A stretch of DNA of 64,000 nucleotides, taken from NCBI GenBank assembly GCA_963695405.1, contig CAVOGJ010000006.1, positions 124,001 to 188,000 on the forward strand, given 5' to 3'. The notes under the pieces were generated by a model. It was not told the origin of the DNA and searched no databases. It saw only the letters and a list, made by a program, of their open reading frames with translations. A program made the translations under genes and the position numbers. How positions within the stretch are numbered: the first letter of the stretch is position 1; each line of letters opens with the position of its first letter. Source of the DNA: CAVOGJ01 sp963695405. GTDB taxonomy: Bacteria; Planctomycetota; Planctomycetia; Pirellulales; Pirellulaceae. This document shows, in pieces, positions 8,701 to 17,673 of the stretch.

Positions 8701-9873
8701 ATGTTGCGTTTCAAAAAGTCGTTGGCATCGTTCGCGTTGTTGGCTCTGCTGCCGGTCGTCAGTCAGGGAGCGGAGAAGGACATCGTCGACACGGCGGTCG
8801 CTGCGGGTTCATTCAAGACATTGGCTGCCGCACTCGAGGCGGCCGACCTCATCGGGGCCCTGAAGGGTGCTGGTCCCTTCACCGTCTTTGCTCCCACAGA
8901 CGAGGCCTTCGCGAAGCTGCCTGCCGGGACGGTCGAGACACTCCTGAAACCCGAGAATCGGGACCAACTGGTGGGCATCCTGACGTACCACGTCGTCCCC
9001 GGCAAGGTGGCTGCCGCCGATGTTGTCAAACTCAGCGGTGCCACGACGTTGAACGGCCAACGTGTTGACATTGCGGTCAACGGTGGCAAGGTCACGGTCG
9101 ACGACGCGAATGTCACGGCGACGAATATCTATTGCACGAACGGGGTCATTCACGTCATCGACTCGGTCATCCTTCCCGCCTCGGATAACATCCCCGCGGT
9201 CGCCGAGCAGGCGGGCGCATTCGGCACCCTGCTCGCCGCTGCCAAGGCCGCTGGCCTCGTCGAAGCCCTCAGCGGAGAGGGACCACTCACCGTCTTCGCT
9301 CCGACCGATGACGCCTTCGCCAAATTACCAGCCGGAACGATCGAGTCGTTGCTGAAGCCGGAAAATAAGGACCAGTTGACGGCAATCCTGACTTACCACG
9401 TCGTATCGGGACGAATCTATTCGGATGCCGCAGTTGCCGCTGGCACGGCCAAGACACTGCAAGGTGAGGCAGTGAAGATTGCCGTCGCCGACGGAGTGGC
9501 TCGTGTCAATAACGCCAAGTTAGTAAAAACCGACATTGACGCCAGCAATGGAGTCATCCACGTCATCGACTCGGTACTCTTGCCACCGAAGGACGCACAG
9601 GCTGCGGCCAATCCACGACACATGATCGAAGCGGCGATTGCCGAAGGCGCGCCCCTCTACAATGCGGGACATATCGACGCCTGTGCCAGCAAGTACATGA
9701 CGACAGTCGAGGAACTGCTGGCGATGGAGAACCACGGCATGAATCTCGCGGCGGTGTCGCGGTTACAGTCGGCGCTGCACACAGCGCAGCTCACGAACTG
9801 TTCGGACACCCGTGCCTGGACGCTTCGTCGAGCCCTCGACACGGCGCATACCCAGCTGGTCATGAGTCGCTAG
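8701..9873 (+). CDS. Secreted protein with two fasciclin (FAS1) domains
   Basis: This 390-residue protein has an N-terminal signal peptide (MLRFKKS then a hydrophobic run ending at SQGA, about residue 23). Two FAS1 domains follow, about residues 27-160 and 163-298. Each has the conserved PFTVFAPTD/PLTVFAPTD, LLKPEN, ILTYHVV and NGVIHVIDSV blocks, so they are a recent tandem duplication. The last 90 residues form a separate helical region with two cysteines (DACASKY, TNCSDTR). FAS1 domains mediate adhesion or act as small extracellular modules; no enzymatic role is indicated. The gene has its own strong ribosome binding site and terminator and appears monocistronic. Confidence 0.92.
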   Translation: MLRFKKSLASFALLALLPVVSQGAEKDIVDTAVAAGSFKTLAAALEAADLIGALKGAGPFTVFAPTDEAFAKLPAGTVETLLKPENRDQLVGILTYHVVPGKVAAADVVKLSGATTLNGQRVDIAVNGGKVTVDDANVTATNIYCTNGVIHVIDSVILPASDNIPAVAEQAGAFGTLLAAAKAAGLVEALSGEGPLTVFAPTDDAFAKLPAGTIESLLKPENKDQLTAILTYHVVSGRIYSDAAVAAGTAKTLQGEAVKIAVADGVARVNNAKLVKTDIDASNGVIHVIDSVLLPPKDAQAAANPRHMIEAAIAEGAPLYNAGHIDACASKYMTTVEELLAMENHGMNLAAVSRLQSALHTAQLTNCSDTRAWTLRRALDTAHTQLVMSR

Positions 9874-9903
9874 TCAGACTTGCGAGCCGACTTCGTCTCT
9901 CCG

Positions 9904-9939
9904 AGCCAGTCGAGTCATGTGACTCGACTGGCTTTTTTT
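9904..9939 (+). terminator. Rho-independent terminator of the fasciclin gene
   Basis: AGCCAGTCGAGTCA at 9904-9917 pairs perfectly with TGACTCGACTGGCT at 9920-9933 around a two-base centre, and is followed by a run of T. It lies 30 bp after the fasciclin stop codon. Confidence 0.92.
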
Positions 9940-10118
9940 GTTCCCTGCGGGCCGAGCGGAATCGTCTGGGTGGCGCGGCCACCGTAACGATCGTGGCCAA
10001 AAGGCAACCGTTTTCCGCTCGAACCTCACCAATCGTTGCAAAATGTGGGGACATCTGCGCTTCGCTGGTCGTGTTTGTCTCGCCCCCGGGCAATTTTTGG
10101 CATAGAATCGATTACCGG

Positions 10119-10135
10119 CTGGCACGCGTTGTGCA
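10119..10135 (+). promoter_or_regulatory. Sigma-54-type -24/-12 promoter upstream of rpoN
   Basis: The sequence TGGCACGCGTTGTGCA at 10120-10135 has GG (10121-10122) and GC (10133-10134) separated by exactly 10 bases, as required for sigma-54 promoters, and the full TGGCACG -24 element. Only the first T of the -12 TTGCA is changed. Transcription would begin near 10146, 35 bases before the rpoN start codon, which suggests autoregulation. No enhancer-binding activator gene is next to it. Confidence 0.5.
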
Positions 10136-10180
10136 CAAGCTGCGAATTCTGGTCCAATCCGTCATTTTTTGGGCATTTCG

Positions 10181-11677
10181 ATGCGACTTTCGTTCGGCCT
10201 CGAGCAAAAACTCGTCCAAAAACAAGTGCTGGCGCCAAGGATGATCCAGTCGATGGAGATCCTCCAGCTGCCGATTCAGGCGCTGGAGGCCCGGATCGAC
10301 CAGGAGATGAATGAAAATCCGCTCCTGGAACGGCTCGAGTCGGATCCGGCGGCGCACGACGAACCTCAGGATCAGGAGGCGATGGAGGCGAAGGAATCCG
10401 CGTCGGATGACACCGAACACGAGATGGTGGTCGACGAGAAGGACAACAAGGACGATTTCGAGCGACTACTCGATCTGGATCGAGACATTCCCGACTATTT
10501 TGACGAGCAGCCGCGGAAATCGGTGTCCCGCATGGAGCAGGATGCCGAACGACGGCATGACGCCATTGCGAATCTGGCGACTCGGGCGACCACGCTGCAG
10601 GATGCCCTCGAGAGCCAGCTCCGCGAGACCGAGGTCTCAGAGGAGATCGAGGCACTCGCTTTGCGCATCATTTCCAGCCTCGATTCCAACGGCTATCTTA
10701 TGATTGCCCTGGATGACTTATTGCCCCCGGATGCGACCGAGGGAGATCGCCGCTCGGCGCTGCAGGCCCTCGAAGTCGTCCAATCATTCGATCCACCCGG
10801 AGTCGGTGCACGTAACTTACGGGAATGCCTGCTGCTGCAATTAACTCCGACCATGCGGCTGTATGACGAGTTGAAGACGCTTATCTCGGGCCATCTCGAC
10901 GATCTCAAAGAGAATCGACTCCCTGCCATCGAGCGGAAGACGGGTTACTCCATCGAGCAGATTCAAGAGACATGGCGTGAGTTACGGAAGCTGAATCCGA
11001 AGCCAGGTTCCATTTATCTGGAAACATTTGCCCCCACGGTCATCCCCGATGTCTTCTTGGAGGAAAACGACGACGGCAAGTTTCGTGTCCGGCTTGAGGA
11101 TGGCCGCACGCCCAGGCTTCGCATCAGCAATTACTACCGCAAGCGGCTTATGTCGGGCAAAGCGACGGCGGAGGAGCGAGAGTTCATCAAGCGGAAGGTC
11201 AACGCGGCTCAATGGTTAATCGAGTCGATTGAGCAGCGGCGCAGCACACTGACGCGCGTTGCTCAAGCGATCGTTGATCACCAAGAGAGATTCCTGCGGG
11301 AGGGGCCGGAATTTATCGAGCCGCTCAAGATGCAGCAAATCGCCGACAAGGTGGGTGTCCATGTGACGACGGTCAGCCGAGCAGTCGACGACAAGTACAT
11401 GCAGGCTCCCCGCGGCATTTATCCCTTGCGAGACTTCTTTGTCGGGGGCACGACCAGTTCCGATGGGGAGGAAATCGCCTGGGACGCCATTCGCATGAAG
11501 CTGCAGGAGCTCGTGGATGAGGAAGACAAGTCCCAACCTTTCAGCGATGACGATTTGGTAAAACAGCTTGCCAGCCATGGCCTGACGGTGGCCCGCCGCA
11601 CGGTGACCAAGTATCGCAAGAAAATGGATATCCCCAGTTCACGGCAGCGCCGCGACTGGACCAAGGTCGCCAAATAG
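10181..11677 (+). CDS. rpoN: RNA polymerase sigma-54 factor
   Basis: Sigma-54 directs polymerase to -24/-12 promoters and needs an ATPase activator. The 498-residue protein shows the three expected regions: Gln/Leu-rich region I (LVQKQVLAPRMIQSMEILQLP), an acidic region II of about residues 55-120, and the core-binding and DNA-binding region III. The RpoN box is ARRTVTKYRKK near the C-terminus, and the preceding helix-turn-helix (HVTTVSRAV) is also recognisable. The start is the ATG at 10181; a TTG codon 12 bases upstream is in frame but has no support. The gene is convergent with glgB and preceded by a sigma-54-like promoter. Confidence 0.96.
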   Translation: MRLSFGLEQKLVQKQVLAPRMIQSMEILQLPIQALEARIDQEMNENPLLERLESDPAAHDEPQDQEAMEAKESASDDTEHEMVVDEKDNKDDFERLLDLDRDIPDYFDEQPRKSVSRMEQDAERRHDAIANLATRATTLQDALESQLRETEVSEEIEALALRIISSLDSNGYLMIALDDLLPPDATEGDRRSALQALEVVQSFDPPGVGARNLRECLLLQLTPTMRLYDELKTLISGHLDDLKENRLPAIERKTGYSIEQIQETWRELRKLNPKPGSIYLETFAPTVIPDVFLEENDDGKFRVRLEDGRTPRLRISNYYRKRLMSGKATAEEREFIKRKVNAAQWLIESIEQRRSTLTRVAQAIVDHQERFLREGPEFIEPLKMQQIADKVGVHVTTVSRAVDDKYMQAPRGIYPLRDFFVGGTTSSDGEEIAWDAIRMKLQELVDEEDKSQPFSDDDLVKQLASHGLTVARRTVTKYRKKMDIPSSRQRRDWTKVAK

Positions 11678-11735
11678 TGTCATCACCTGCGAACGGCGAT
11701 GCCCCGTCCGCGCCGGGCTGCTTATCGCCGTGCCG

Positions 11736-13970
11736 TTATCGTTGTGGCTTGAAGATCGCCACTCCCAAGGGGGGAATCGTCACGGCGATCGATTGCGGTC
11801 GACCTTGCGAAACGATGGCTTCCGGCTGTCTTCCGGGCAGATTACCAATATTGGTGCCACCGTAGATGGTGGCATCGCTATTGAAAATCTCCTGGTACCA
11901 GATGTTCTCGGGCACGCCAATTCGATAGTTCTTTCGCGGCACCGGGGTGAAGTTACAACAGATCAGCAGATAGTCCTGCGGATCCTTGGACTTGCGAAGA
12001 TAGGCCAGCACGCTCGACTCGCTGCTCAAGCAGTCGATCCATTCGAAGCCTTCCGAGCGAAAATCGACTTCATGCAACGAGGGCTCACGCTGGTAGATCT
12101 TGTTGAGGTCCGCCACCAGCCGTTGCACGCCGGCGTGCGAATCCCATTGCAGGAGATCCCATTGGAGATTCTCATCGGCATTCCACTCGTTCCACTGGGC
12201 AAATTCACCTCCCATGAAGAGGAGCTTCTTGCCAGGGTGCGTCCACATGTAGGAGTAGAGAAGACGCAGGTTGGCGTATTTCTGCCACAGGTCGCCGGGC
12301 ATCTGGTCGAGCAGCGAGCCTTTGCCATGCACCACTTCATCGTGTGAGAGTGGTAAGGTGAAATTCTCGGTAAACGCGTAGATCATGCTGAAGGTGAGTT
12401 CGTTATGATGGTACCGCCGGTGGACGGGATCGTTGCGGAAGTACCGCAATGTGTCGTTCATCCAGCCCATATTCCACTTGAACGTGAAACCGAGACCGCC
12501 ATCGTAAATGGGCCGGGAGACACCGCCCCAGGCGGTCGATTCTTCGGCAATCGTCATGGCGCCCGGAAATCGTTCGTGCACCAGCGTATTGAACTCTCGA
12601 ATCAACGAGATGGCACCCAAGTTCTCGCGACCACCATAGGTATTGGGAATCCACTGTCCATCCTCGCGGCTGTAGTCGAGATACAGCATCGACGCGACGG
12701 CATCCACCCGCAGCCCGTCGACGTGGTATTTGTCGAACCAGAACAAGGCGTTGGCCAGCAGGAAGTTGCGAATCTCGGTGCGATCGTAGTTGAAGATCAG
12801 GGTGCCCCAATCGGGATGTTCCCCTTGCCGTGGGTCGTCGTGCTCGTATAACGCCGTCCCGTCGAAGCGACGCAAGCCATGATCATCCTTCGGGAAGTGG
12901 GCCGGCACCCAATCCAGAATGACGCCAATGCCGTTTTCATGGCAATGATTGACGAAATACATGAAGTCCTCGGGTGTACCATAACGGCTGGTCACCGCAT
13001 GATAGCCGACCGTTTGGTAACCCCAGCTACCCGTGAAAGGGTGTTCGGAAATCGGGAGTAGTTCCAGATGCGTGTATCCCATCTCGTGGCAATACTCCAC
13101 GAGCTGATGAGCCAGGTCGCGATAGCCGTACCAGTCGGTAGGACCACCTGCAAACCTCCGCCAGCTGCCCAAATGGACTTCATAAACGGATAAGGGCGCT
13201 TCGAGCGGATTGGTTGCCTGGCGGCGATCCAGCCAGGCCTGATCATTCCAGGTGAAATTATCAAGTTCTGTCACGATCGAGGCCGTTCGCGGCGGCAGTT
13301 CGGCCGCAAACCCATAGGGATCACACTTGTCGCTCGGACCCATCTCGGTGACCACGCGGAATTTGTATTTCTCGCCGGCCCGCAACTCAGGAATGAATAG
13401 CTCCCAGACGCCTGACGGGATCAGCTTTTGCATCGGGTGCAGCCGACCATCCCAATCGTTAAAGTCGCCGACGACGCTGACTCCCTTGGCATTGGGGGCC
13501 CAGACGGCGAAATTCACGCCCTGCACGCCGTCGACGGTCCGCAGATGAGCGCCCAGGCGGTTGTAAATCTCAAAGTGACGACCTTCGCCGAAGAGATGGA
13601 GGTCGAGATCAGTGAGCATCGTCGGAAAGGCGTAGGGATCATGCATGGTCTTTAATTGTCCACGGGAGTCTTCCATCCGCAACTGGTAAGTGGCACGCGG
13701 GCGGGGTGAAGTGGGCCGATAAACTGCCTCAAACAGTCCCTCGTCGCTCACACGCTTCATCGGCAGCGCCGAGGCGGTTGGGTCGTGGATGATCCAGGCC
13801 TTTTGCGAGTTTGGCAAGTAGGCACGGATGGTCGTCTCTGATTTGCTGGTTTTTGGCCCCAAAATCGAGAATGGGGACTCGTGGCGGCATTCGGCGAGGG
13901 CGCGGAGAGACTGAGGATCAACAGAGGGATTCAACACCGGGACTCCTGTCGTAGTTGGAGATAGGACCAT
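11736..13970 (-). CDS. glgB: 1,4-alpha-glucan branching enzyme
   Basis: GlgB introduces alpha-1,6 branches into glycogen. The 744-residue protein has the N-terminal CBM48 region (VNFAVWAPNAKGVSVVGDFNDW, about residues 152-173) and the GH13 barrel. Catalytic residues are Asp423 (DGLRVDAV), Glu476 (TIAEEST) and Asp544 (LSHDEVVHG), matching E. coli D405/E458/D526. The open frame continues upstream to 14417, but that part lacks similarity and overlaps the RNase H-like gene, so the ATG at 13970 is chosen. No other glycogen gene is adjacent. Confidence 0.96.
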   Translation of the reverse strand: MVLSPTTTGVPVLNPSVDPQSLRALAECRHESPFSILGPKTSKSETTIRAYLPNSQKAWIIHDPTASALPMKRVSDEGLFEAVYRPTSPRPRATYQLRMEDSRGQLKTMHDPYAFPTMLTDLDLHLFGEGRHFEIYNRLGAHLRTVDGVQGVNFAVWAPNAKGVSVVGDFNDWDGRLHPMQKLIPSGVWELFIPELRAGEKYKFRVVTEMGPSDKCDPYGFAAELPPRTASIVTELDNFTWNDQAWLDRRQATNPLEAPLSVYEVHLGSWRRFAGGPTDWYGYRDLAHQLVEYCHEMGYTHLELLPISEHPFTGSWGYQTVGYHAVTSRYGTPEDFMYFVNHCHENGIGVILDWVPAHFPKDDHGLRRFDGTALYEHDDPRQGEHPDWGTLIFNYDRTEIRNFLLANALFWFDKYHVDGLRVDAVASMLYLDYSREDGQWIPNTYGGRENLGAISLIREFNTLVHERFPGAMTIAEESTAWGGVSRPIYDGGLGFTFKWNMGWMNDTLRYFRNDPVHRRYHHNELTFSMIYAFTENFTLPLSHDEVVHGKGSLLDQMPGDLWQKYANLRLLYSYMWTHPGKKLLFMGGEFAQWNEWNADENLQWDLLQWDSHAGVQRLVADLNKIYQREPSLHEVDFRSEGFEWIDCLSSESSVLAYLRKSKDPQDYLLICCNFTPVPRKNYRIGVPENIWYQEIFNSDATIYGGTNIGNLPGRQPEAIVSQGRPQSIAVTIPPLGVAIFKPQR

Positions 13971-14056
13971 CGCAGGCCGGACGGATTGGCTGCCGAACAT
14001 GCGGCCCAACGGCCCTCGGCGGCGGAGATCCGTCCGCCCCGGGGTGTTTCGGCCAT

Positions 14057-14704
14057 TCAGCGGGCCAGACTCCAGCCCCCCGCGGTAAAGTCGTGCGATC
14101 GGGAATTCCCCGCCAGTGCCGCTGCGACCCCATCCCGCACCGTACGCATAATCGCCGCAGCCGCTACTCTGGGCCGAGTCCTGGCGGGCACCTCGGTCCG
14201 GTCGGCAATGGCTGTGTCGTGGCTGAGGGCCTGACAAGCCACCGCTTCGGTTGGACGGCGCTCGCCGCTCGCCGCCAGCGAATGCGGTGTGGGCACACCA
14301 TGGGCCGTATCGATCCGCCACTGTCGACAGTGAACGTCGTGGATCTTGAGCGCCCGATCCACTCGCTGCCAGAGATCGGCGTTCTTGACCGGTACCATCC
14401 ACCCGTGACGCTCCCACTTCCAGTCATCGGTTCGCCACTGCGGAAGTCCAAAACGGATGCCACGGCTGACATAGCGACTGGGAGTGACGAGTGTCACGCG
14501 CGAGGGTTGGTCGAGCGCCTCTAAGCCGCGCACGACCGCCAACAGTTCCAGTCGCTCGCCTCCGGTCTCTGGTTCGTTGTCGTTGGCATGGATGCACTCC
14601 TCGCGATCCAGCGACTCAAGGACAAAATGCCACCGCCCCGTTTCGTCATCCGCCGTTTCGTCGACGTCAGTAAAGAGCAGATAATGGGGATGTTTGTCGT
14701 TCAT
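14057..14704 (-). CDS. RNase H-fold protein with altered active site
   Basis: Residues 8-131 follow the RNase HI pattern: GRWHFVLES (first strands), GGERLELLAVVRGLEAL (helix A with Glu53 of the active site), LVTPSRYVSRGI and KNADLWQRV. In E. coli RNase HI the third motif is TDSQYV, where Asp70 binds metal; here it is TPSRYV with proline. The first-strand DGS is also replaced by TDVDET. The C-terminal 85 residues have no recognisable domain. Similar divergent RNase H proteins seem common in planctomycetes, but nuclease activity should not be assumed. The start is the ATG at 14704. It is followed by glgB on the same strand with an 86-bp gap. Confidence 0.65.
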   Translation of the reverse strand: MNDKHPHYLLFTDVDETADDETGRWHFVLESLDREECIHANDNEPETGGERLELLAVVRGLEALDQPSRVTLVTPSRYVSRGIRFGLPQWRTDDWKWERHGWMVPVKNADLWQRVDRALKIHDVHCRQWRIDTAHGVPTPHSLAASGERRPTEAVACQALSHDTAIADRTEVPARTRPRVAAAAIMRTVRDGVAAALAGNSRSHDFTAGGWSLAR

Positions 14705-14885
14705 GGGTTTGCCTCCGCGGGCCTGGCGGAACTGTTCGCCGCCAAGCGATGCCGACAATCACATCGTCAATCTCAACCCAATCCTCTAGATTTCCCTGAT
14801 GAGAAATGTCTTCCTGCACCACGGGCAGCGCGATGTTTCGGGTTGTGCGGAAGGTGAGAGGAGCGCGAGCCCGCGATCACAGCCA

Positions 14886-14915
14886 AACGGCCTTGCGGAG
14901 AGCCGCAAGGCCGTT
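14886..14915 (-). terminator. Hairpin terminator-like structure after the amidotransferase homologue
   Basis: AACGGCCTTGCGG at 14886-14898 and CCGCAAGGCCGTT at 14903-14915 form a perfect 13-bp stem with a four-base loop, 90 bp after the stop codon at 15006 (minus strand). Only a short T run (TTT) follows on that strand. The rest of 14705-15005 holds nothing recognised. Confidence 0.65.
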
Positions 14916-15005
14916 GGTCGGAAGTCCGTTTGACGCCGAGCGCTGTGCGATGACTCGTCGCTCGCGACCGCGGGCCGCCAGCGACGACCCGCTTATGGTT
15001 AACCG

Positions 15006-15752
15006 CTAAGCCACCAATCGCACTTGGCCGTTGCCGCTCTTCACGCCGAGGACGAATTCCTCGAAGAGCCGTGCGTCGAGTGCCGATGCGGAATGGCTTT
15101 CCGGGTGGAATTGCGTGCCGAATGCGAACCAGTCGGGCCGTTGGCTCTCAATCGCCTCGATGATTCCGTCCGGACAACGAGCGGTCACAGCGAAGCCTTG
15201 AGCCACTTCGTCAATCGCCATGTGATGGCGGCTGTTGACGCGAATCTCGCCATCGCCATAGATTTGCTCCATCAGCGAGTCGGGCACCACCGTCAGACCA
15301 TGACGATGAGCCGGGTCCTGTGGGTCGCGGTGGGGAAGCGCCGTGGGCACGTCCTCAGGAATGTGCAAGAAAAGATTGCCCCCCATGGCGACATTCATCA
15401 GCTGCATGCCGGCACCAATGCCGAACGTCGGAGTGCAACTGTCTGCGAGCTGCTGAATCAGTAGTCGGTCGAAATCCTCTCGACGATGTGCCATCGGCTT
15501 GACCGTCGGATGTAACATGAAGCCGTCTCGTCGAGGATCCAGATCGGCTCCTCCAACCAGAATGACCCCATCCAATCGTTCCAGCACGGCAGCGATGTCT
15601 GCCGCCTTGGCCAAGGGCGGTAAGAGAAGAGGAATTCCTCCCGCATCAGCCACCGAATCGTAATAGCCGGCCCAGGCATAGGAATAAGCCGGACGGCCCT
15701 TTTCCGAAGGTTTGTAATCAGCGTTGATTCCGATAAGCGGTTTACTCGGCAC
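15006..15752 (-). CDS. Class I glutamine amidotransferase homologue (PuuD/C26 group) lacking the nucleophile Cys
   Basis: The 248-residue protein has the gamma-glutamyl-GABA hydrolase layout: an N-terminal PLIGI strand, DGVILVGGADLDP (oxyanion-side loop), the nucleophile elbow, and GTQFHPES with His216 and Glu218. The elbow reads GIGAGMQLMNVAMGG, so the expected Cys (GICRGMQ) is Gly113. The usual hydrolysis through a thioester is therefore not possible; it may be a binding or regulatory homologue, or use another chemistry. The start is the GTG at 15752, chosen because AGGAG stands 8 bases before it and similarity begins there, although the frame stays open to 15986. It is divergent from the OleA-type gene. 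Confidence 0.8.
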   Translation of the reverse strand: MPSKPLIGINADYKPSEKGRPAYSYAWAGYYDSVADAGGIPLLLPPLAKAADIAAVLERLDGVILVGGADLDPRRDGFMLHPTVKPMAHRREDFDRLLIQQLADSCTPTFGIGAGMQLMNVAMGGNLFLHIPEDVPTALPHRDPQDPAHRHGLTVVPDSLMEQIYGDGEIRVNSRHHMAIDEVAQGFAVTARCPDGIIEAIESQRPDWFAFGTQFHPESHSASALDARLFEEFVLGVKSGNGQVRLVA

Positions 15753-16388
15753 CTGAATGCTCCTTTTCAGATCCAATGGCGGTTCCGCGTGCAATGCGGA
15801 AGATCCTTCACGAGTCGCCAGTTTCGATGCGCCGCGAGGCACAAGGCGGAATGAACACGTCAACGATGACGTCGGACCAACCAAATGGCAGGGAGATCGA
15901 TCTGCTGACGCAGAACCTGTGGAACACGTAGATCGTGTTCTCGTCGTCCCTGACGCATCGAGTCGGTTGTCATTCCAGGGGGTCACCCGTCTTGGGTTGA
16001 CCGTCCACTGGGACCCATCCGACTGCCTGCGAATCTCCTGAGATGTGCCGTGTCCCTACGAAAGAGGATGCAAGTCGAGACGGAATCTACTCGACGGCTT
16101 CGAAAAAGCAAGCCTCCTCATCATTTAGTGTTGCTGAGCACTCGACGCAGTACCATATCTTCCGTTTGCCGGCCCTGGCCGACGCACGCGGAACGGCCAC
16201 CGACCGGCCCTCGCTTTACGTACCGCTGGCGACCGGGTAACCTCCAAGACGTGCAATTCATTGATGTCGCGATAAACAGGGGCGAGTAGGGGCGATAGGG
16301 GCGAATAAGGGCGAACAGGGGCGAATGGGGGCTTTAGGGTGGTTCGCCCGCAGCGTACGCTTGTCTCGGTCCGGCTGCAGGAAGTCCT
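15753..16388. other. 636-bp divergent intergenic region
   Basis: This region separates the amidotransferase homologue (minus) from the OleA-type gene (plus). No convincing gene is seen. It holds a short inverted repeat GAACACG/CGTGTTC at 15922-15940 and the G-rich tandem repeat at 16279-16336 (separate entry). Promoters for both neighbours must lie here, but no clear -35/-10 pair was identified. Confidence 0.5.
16279..16336 (+). repeat. G-rich tandem repeat, six units of about 10 bp
   Basis: The units GGGGCGAGTA, GGGGCGATA, GGGGCGAATA, AGGGCGAACA, GGGGCGAATG and GGGGCTTTA run head to tail. Six G3-G4 tracts spaced by 5-6 bases could fold as a G-quadruplex in the plus strand. The array ends 52 bp before the OleA-type start codon, within its likely promoter or leader. 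Confidence 0.85.
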
Positions 16389-17525
16389 ATGAAGTTTTCC
16401 CAAGTCTGTCTCGAATCGATCGGTTACTGTCTGCCGGAGGACGTTGTCACCAGCGAGGAGATCGAATCGCGGCTCGCCCCGCTCTACGAACGACTTCGGC
16501 TCCCCGCCGGGCGGCTGGCATTAATCACCGGTATTCGCGAGCGGCGACTTTGGCGGCCAGGCACATTACCCAGCGAAAAGAGCATTGTCAGCGGTGAACT
16601 GGCCATTGCGGCTGCCGGCCTGGACCGCTCTCAAATTGGCTGCCTGATTCATGCTTCGGTGTGTCGCGATCACCTCGAGCCGGCGACGGCGTGTCGCGTC
16701 CACCACGAGTTAGGATTGCGTTCCAATTGCCTGGTGTACGATGTTTCGAATGCCTGCTTGGGGCTGATGAATGGCGCGATCCAAATCGCTCAGTTGATTG
16801 AGTTGGGCGCGATTCAAGCTGGACTGGTCGTGGGGACCGAAAGTAGCCGGCAGTTGGTGGACACCACCATCGAGGCGCTCAATAGCGATCCTTCGCTGAC
16901 TCGGTCGAGCATCAAGTCGGCCATCGCCTCGCTGACGATCGGTTCGGGCAGTTGTGCGCTGTTATTGACCTCGCGAGAACTCAGCCAGTCCGGGAATCGA
17001 CTCGTGGCGGCCGTGGCCCGCGCGGACACGCGTCACCATCAGCTTTGCCACAGCGGTGCCGACGAAGCAGTGGCTACGGGGATGCAACCATTGATGGAAA
17101 CCGATTCCGAGATGCTGATGCGGGCCGGTGTGGCTACTGGCGTGGCCACCTTTCACGATCTGCTCTCCGCGACCGGCTGGCTGGGCGACGAGGTAACGAA
17201 GACCGTGTGCCATCAAGTTGGTACGGCACATCGCCGCATGATGCTGGAAGCCCTGGAAGTTTCTCTGGAGCGTGATTTCGCGACGGTCGAGTGGCTGGGA
17301 AATACTGGCAGCGTGGCCCTCCCCATCACGCTGGGGATTGCCGCCCAGCAGGGCCATCTGCTGGCGGGTGACCAAGTGGGTCTGCTGGGAATTGGCTCTG
17401 GCATCAATTCGGTCATGCTTGCCGTCGCTTGGGCACGCAGCCTGGTCGCGGGGGAAACTCCGCTGCCGCGTGCGGCGGGACAGGAATCGAAGACTTCCCC
17501 CATAAGACCCCCCGTGCTGGGCTGA
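16389..17525 (+). CDS. oleA: OleA-type thiolase (3-oxoacyl-ACP synthase III fold)
   Basis: The 378-residue protein has the thiolase fold with Cys123 (SNACLG), His275 (VCHQVG) and Asn305 (LGNTGS). Glu97 lies 26 residues before the Cys, the same spacing as Glu117 and Cys143 of Xanthomonas OleA, and the His-Asn spacing (30) also matches. OleA joins two fatty acyl-CoAs head to head to form a 2-alkyl-3-ketoacid. The ribosome binding site AGGAAG precedes the ATG. An OleC gene lies at the left edge of the window, but the gene is also tail to tail with a FAS-like operon, so a role as its condensing enzyme cannot be excluded. Confidence 0.78.
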   Translation: MKFSQVCLESIGYCLPEDVVTSEEIESRLAPLYERLRLPAGRLALITGIRERRLWRPGTLPSEKSIVSGELAIAAAGLDRSQIGCLIHASVCRDHLEPATACRVHHELGLRSNCLVYDVSNACLGLMNGAIQIAQLIELGAIQAGLVVGTESSRQLVDTTIEALNSDPSLTRSSIKSAIASLTIGSGSCALLLTSRELSQSGNRLVAAVARADTRHHQLCHSGADEAVATGMQPLMETDSEMLMRAGVATGVATFHDLLSATGWLGDEVTKTVCHQVGTAHRRMMLEALEVSLERDFATVEWLGNTGSVALPITLGIAAQQGHLLAGDQVGLLGIGSGINSVMLAVAWARSLVAGETPLPRAAGQESKTSPIRPPVLG

Positions 17526-17673
17526 TTGTTCCTGCTGGCCTCTGCGTTTCCTACACCATGCAACTGCCGCGCAATCCCTCTGCCAGCCAGATTCCCGCCT
17601 GAGCTGGAATGACGGGCAACGCGCTGGCGTCGCCGACGTTCCCGCGGAAGGATGCACACCCGGCACGTGATCG

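Noticed and set aside
13971..14417. N-terminal extension of glgB
   Set aside because: The frame is open, but the residues are low in similarity, rich in Arg and Gly, and overlap the RNase H-like gene. The family starts at the ATG at 13970.
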